A stretch of 6,425 nucleotides of DNA from the NCBI GenBank assembly GCA_031293105.1, contig JAUMSA010000287.1, positions 1 to 6,425 on the forward strand, given 5' to 3'. This DNA is from Butyricicoccus sp. GTDB taxonomy: Bacteria > Bacillota > Clostridia > Oscillospirales > Butyricicoccaceae. The position numbers were made by a program, and so were the translations under genes. Positions 5,805 through 6,425 of the stretch are shown here, in pieces. The notes below the pieces were generated by a model that was not told where the DNA came from, searched no databases, and was given only the letters and a program-made list of their open reading frames with translations. Each line of letters begins with the position of its first letter. Positions within the stretch are counted from its first letter, which is position 1.

Positions 5805-5864
5805 GGCGGGCGGCGAATATGCGCCTTTCAGACCTTGCGGTCGCCTGCTGTCTTTGACCAAGCT
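5797..5864 (-). ncRNA. L10 leader (ribosomal protein L10/L12 autoregulatory RNA)
   Basis: The minus strand between the promoter and the attenuator carries the L10-leader landmarks: CAAAGACAGCAGGCG near its 5' end and CGCCCGCCGAGGTC near its 3' end. These form the closing stem with the kink-like internal loop that L10 binds. Between them lie a GACC-GCAA-GGTC hairpin (5831-5842) with a GNRA loop and a second GGCG/CGCC hairpin. Known L10 leaders pair GCAGG with CCTGC; here the second strand has C for T, giving one A-C mismatch. The position directly ahead of rplJ is the expected one. The proposed logic is that L10-L12 binding stabilises this fold, frees the attenuator and stops transcription. 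Confidence 0.85.
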
Positions 5865-5869
5865 CTTAT

Positions 5870-5898
5870 ATTATATAGATTCCACGCCTGTTTGTCAA
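5870..5898 (-). promoter_or_regulatory. Consensus sigma-A promoter of rplJ-rplL
   Basis: On the minus strand a perfect TTGACA (5893-5898) and a perfect TATAAT (5870-5875) are separated by exactly 17 bp. A-rich blocks immediately upstream (5902-5907 and 5912-5918) look like an UP element. The start should fall near 5863-5864, giving a leader of about 145 nt. Such strength fits a stalk protein needed in several copies per ribosome. Confidence 0.93.
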
Positions 5899-5929
5899 GC
5901 GTTTTTTCTACTTTCTTTGCCGGGGGCAG

Positions 5930-5962
5930 AAAAAATACCGTCCGAGTGCTCGGACGGTATTT
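5930..5962 (-). terminator. Intrinsic terminator of rplA
   Basis: On the minus strand AAATACCGTCCGAG and CTCGGACGGTATTT form a long perfect inverted repeat, and the final T run continues beyond the stem (TTTTTTCT in all). It begins a few bases after the rplA stop codon. It shows that rplA and rplJ-rplL are separate transcripts. Confidence 0.92.
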
Positions 5963-5968
5963 GAAATT

Positions 5969-6425
5969 TTAGCCCATCATTCTTGCGGTGCTGATCTTGA
6001 TGCCAGGGCCCATGGTGGAAGCTACCACGCAGGACTTGACATACTGGCCCTTTGCAGCCGCCGGCTTTGCCTTGATGATCGCACCCATCAGCGCGTCAAA
6101 GTTGTCCTTCAGCTTTTCCGGGCCAAAGGAAGCCTTGCCGATCGGGCAGTGGATGATGTTGGTCTTGTCCAGACGGTATTCGATCTTACCAGCCTTGGAC
6201 TCCTGAACAGCCTTGGCAACGTCCATGGAAACCGTACCAGCCTTCGGGTTCGGCATCAGGCCCTTGGGGCCCAGGATCTTACCCAGACGGCCAACAACGC
6301 CCATCATGTCCGGGGTTGCGATAACAACGTCATAGTCAAAGAAGTTCTCGTTCTGAATCTTGGCAACCATATCTTCTGCCCCAACGTCTTCTGCGCCAGC
6401 AGCAACAGCTTCGTCAGCCTTCGGG
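5969..6425 (-). CDS. rplA: Ribosomal protein L1 (uL1), N-terminus beyond the window edge
   Basis: The last 151 residues of L1 are visible and the frame is open to the right edge; the family is about 230 residues long, so roughly 80 are missing. L1 binds 23S rRNA at the mobile L1 stalk and helps release deacylated tRNA from the E site. The core signature GRLGKILGPKGLMPNPKAGT (visible residues 45-64) is unmistakable. It is preceded by DEAVAAGAEDVGAEDMVAKI (4-23) and followed by KAGKIEYRLDKTNIIHCPIG (77-96) and the C-terminal STMGPGIKISTARMMG. The in-frame ATG at 6370 is internal, because family sequence continues upstream of it. rplK normally lies just before rplA and is probably outside the window. 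A strong terminator follows the stop codon. Confidence 0.98.
   Translation of the reverse strand, partial: PKADEAVAAGAEDVGAEDMVAKIQNENFFDYDVVIATPDMMGVVGRLGKILGPKGLMPNPKAGTVSMDVAKAVQESKAGKIEYRLDKTNIIHCPIGKASFGPEKLKDNFDALMGAIIKAKPAAAKGQYVKSCVVASTMGPGIKISTARMMG

Noticed and set aside
5743..5972. Plus-strand frames of 73 codons across the rplJ leader
   Set aside because: They translate the complement of the attenuator, leader RNA and rplA terminator. The hairpins explain the sequence better than a protein does.
6368..6370. ATG at 6370 as the start of rplA
   Set aside because: L1 family sequence continues in frame upstream of it to the window edge, so it is an internal methionine.
1..6425. CRISPR arrays, tRNA genes, insertion sequences or phage genes
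   Set aside because: I saw no regularly spaced direct repeats, tRNA-like folds, transposase motifs or terminal repeats anywhere in the window.

Overview
The window looks like the chromosome of a Gram-positive anaerobe of the class Clostridia (Bacillota). The grounds are consensus GGAGG-type ribosome binding sites, a KtrB-type potassium transporter, an MBOAT plus DHHW-protein pair, a stand-alone ProX editing protein, and rplJ-rplL preceded by an L10-leader RNA with a terminator-type attenuator. The non-ribosomal genes are fairly GC-rich, which recalls gut Oscillospirales-like lineages, but the sequence alone does not let me name a genus.

Layout, left to right. (1) Positions 1-1278, minus strand: most of a KtrB/TrkH K+ uptake subunit, with its C-terminus cut by the window edge. 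(2) Positions 1279-1486: a divergent intergenic region with one recognisable promoter on each strand. (3) Positions 1487-2026, plus strand: a free-standing ProX/YbaK-type aminoacyl-tRNA deacylase. It ends two bases from the stop codon of the convergent gene. (4) Positions 2029-4613, minus strand: a two-gene unit, an MBOAT O-acyltransferase (3225-4613) followed by a DHHW/AlgJ-AlgX-like SGNH-type protein (2029-3210). This is the usual pairing of a membrane acyl exporter with an extracytoplasmic transferase that decorates a cell-surface polymer. (5) Positions 4614-4730: the rplL terminator and, directly behind it, a probable promoter for the acylation unit. (6) Positions 4731-5718, minus strand: rplL (L7/L12) and rplJ (L10), the ribosomal stalk operon. 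(7) Positions 5719-5968: a consensus sigma-A promoter (TTGACA-N17-TATAAT), the L10-leader RNA, a strong attenuator hairpin just ahead of the rplJ ribosome binding site, and the terminator of rplA. (8) Positions 5969-6425, minus strand: the C-terminal two thirds of rplA (L1), cut at the right edge.

The ribosomal part is housekeeping: L1 ends its own transcript, and L10/L12 are made from a separate transcript probably controlled by L10 feedback on the leader. I could draw an explicit antiterminator that competes with the attenuator hairpin. rpoB does not follow rplL here; the acylation pair occupies the position where rpoB is commonly found in Bacillota. I found no clearly unknown machinery. 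The most rewarding parts are the rplJ leader switch and the self-contained MBOAT/DHHW pair, which has a C-terminal FIYFRF motif on the MBOAT protein and a G8 tract inside the ribosome binding site of the partner gene.
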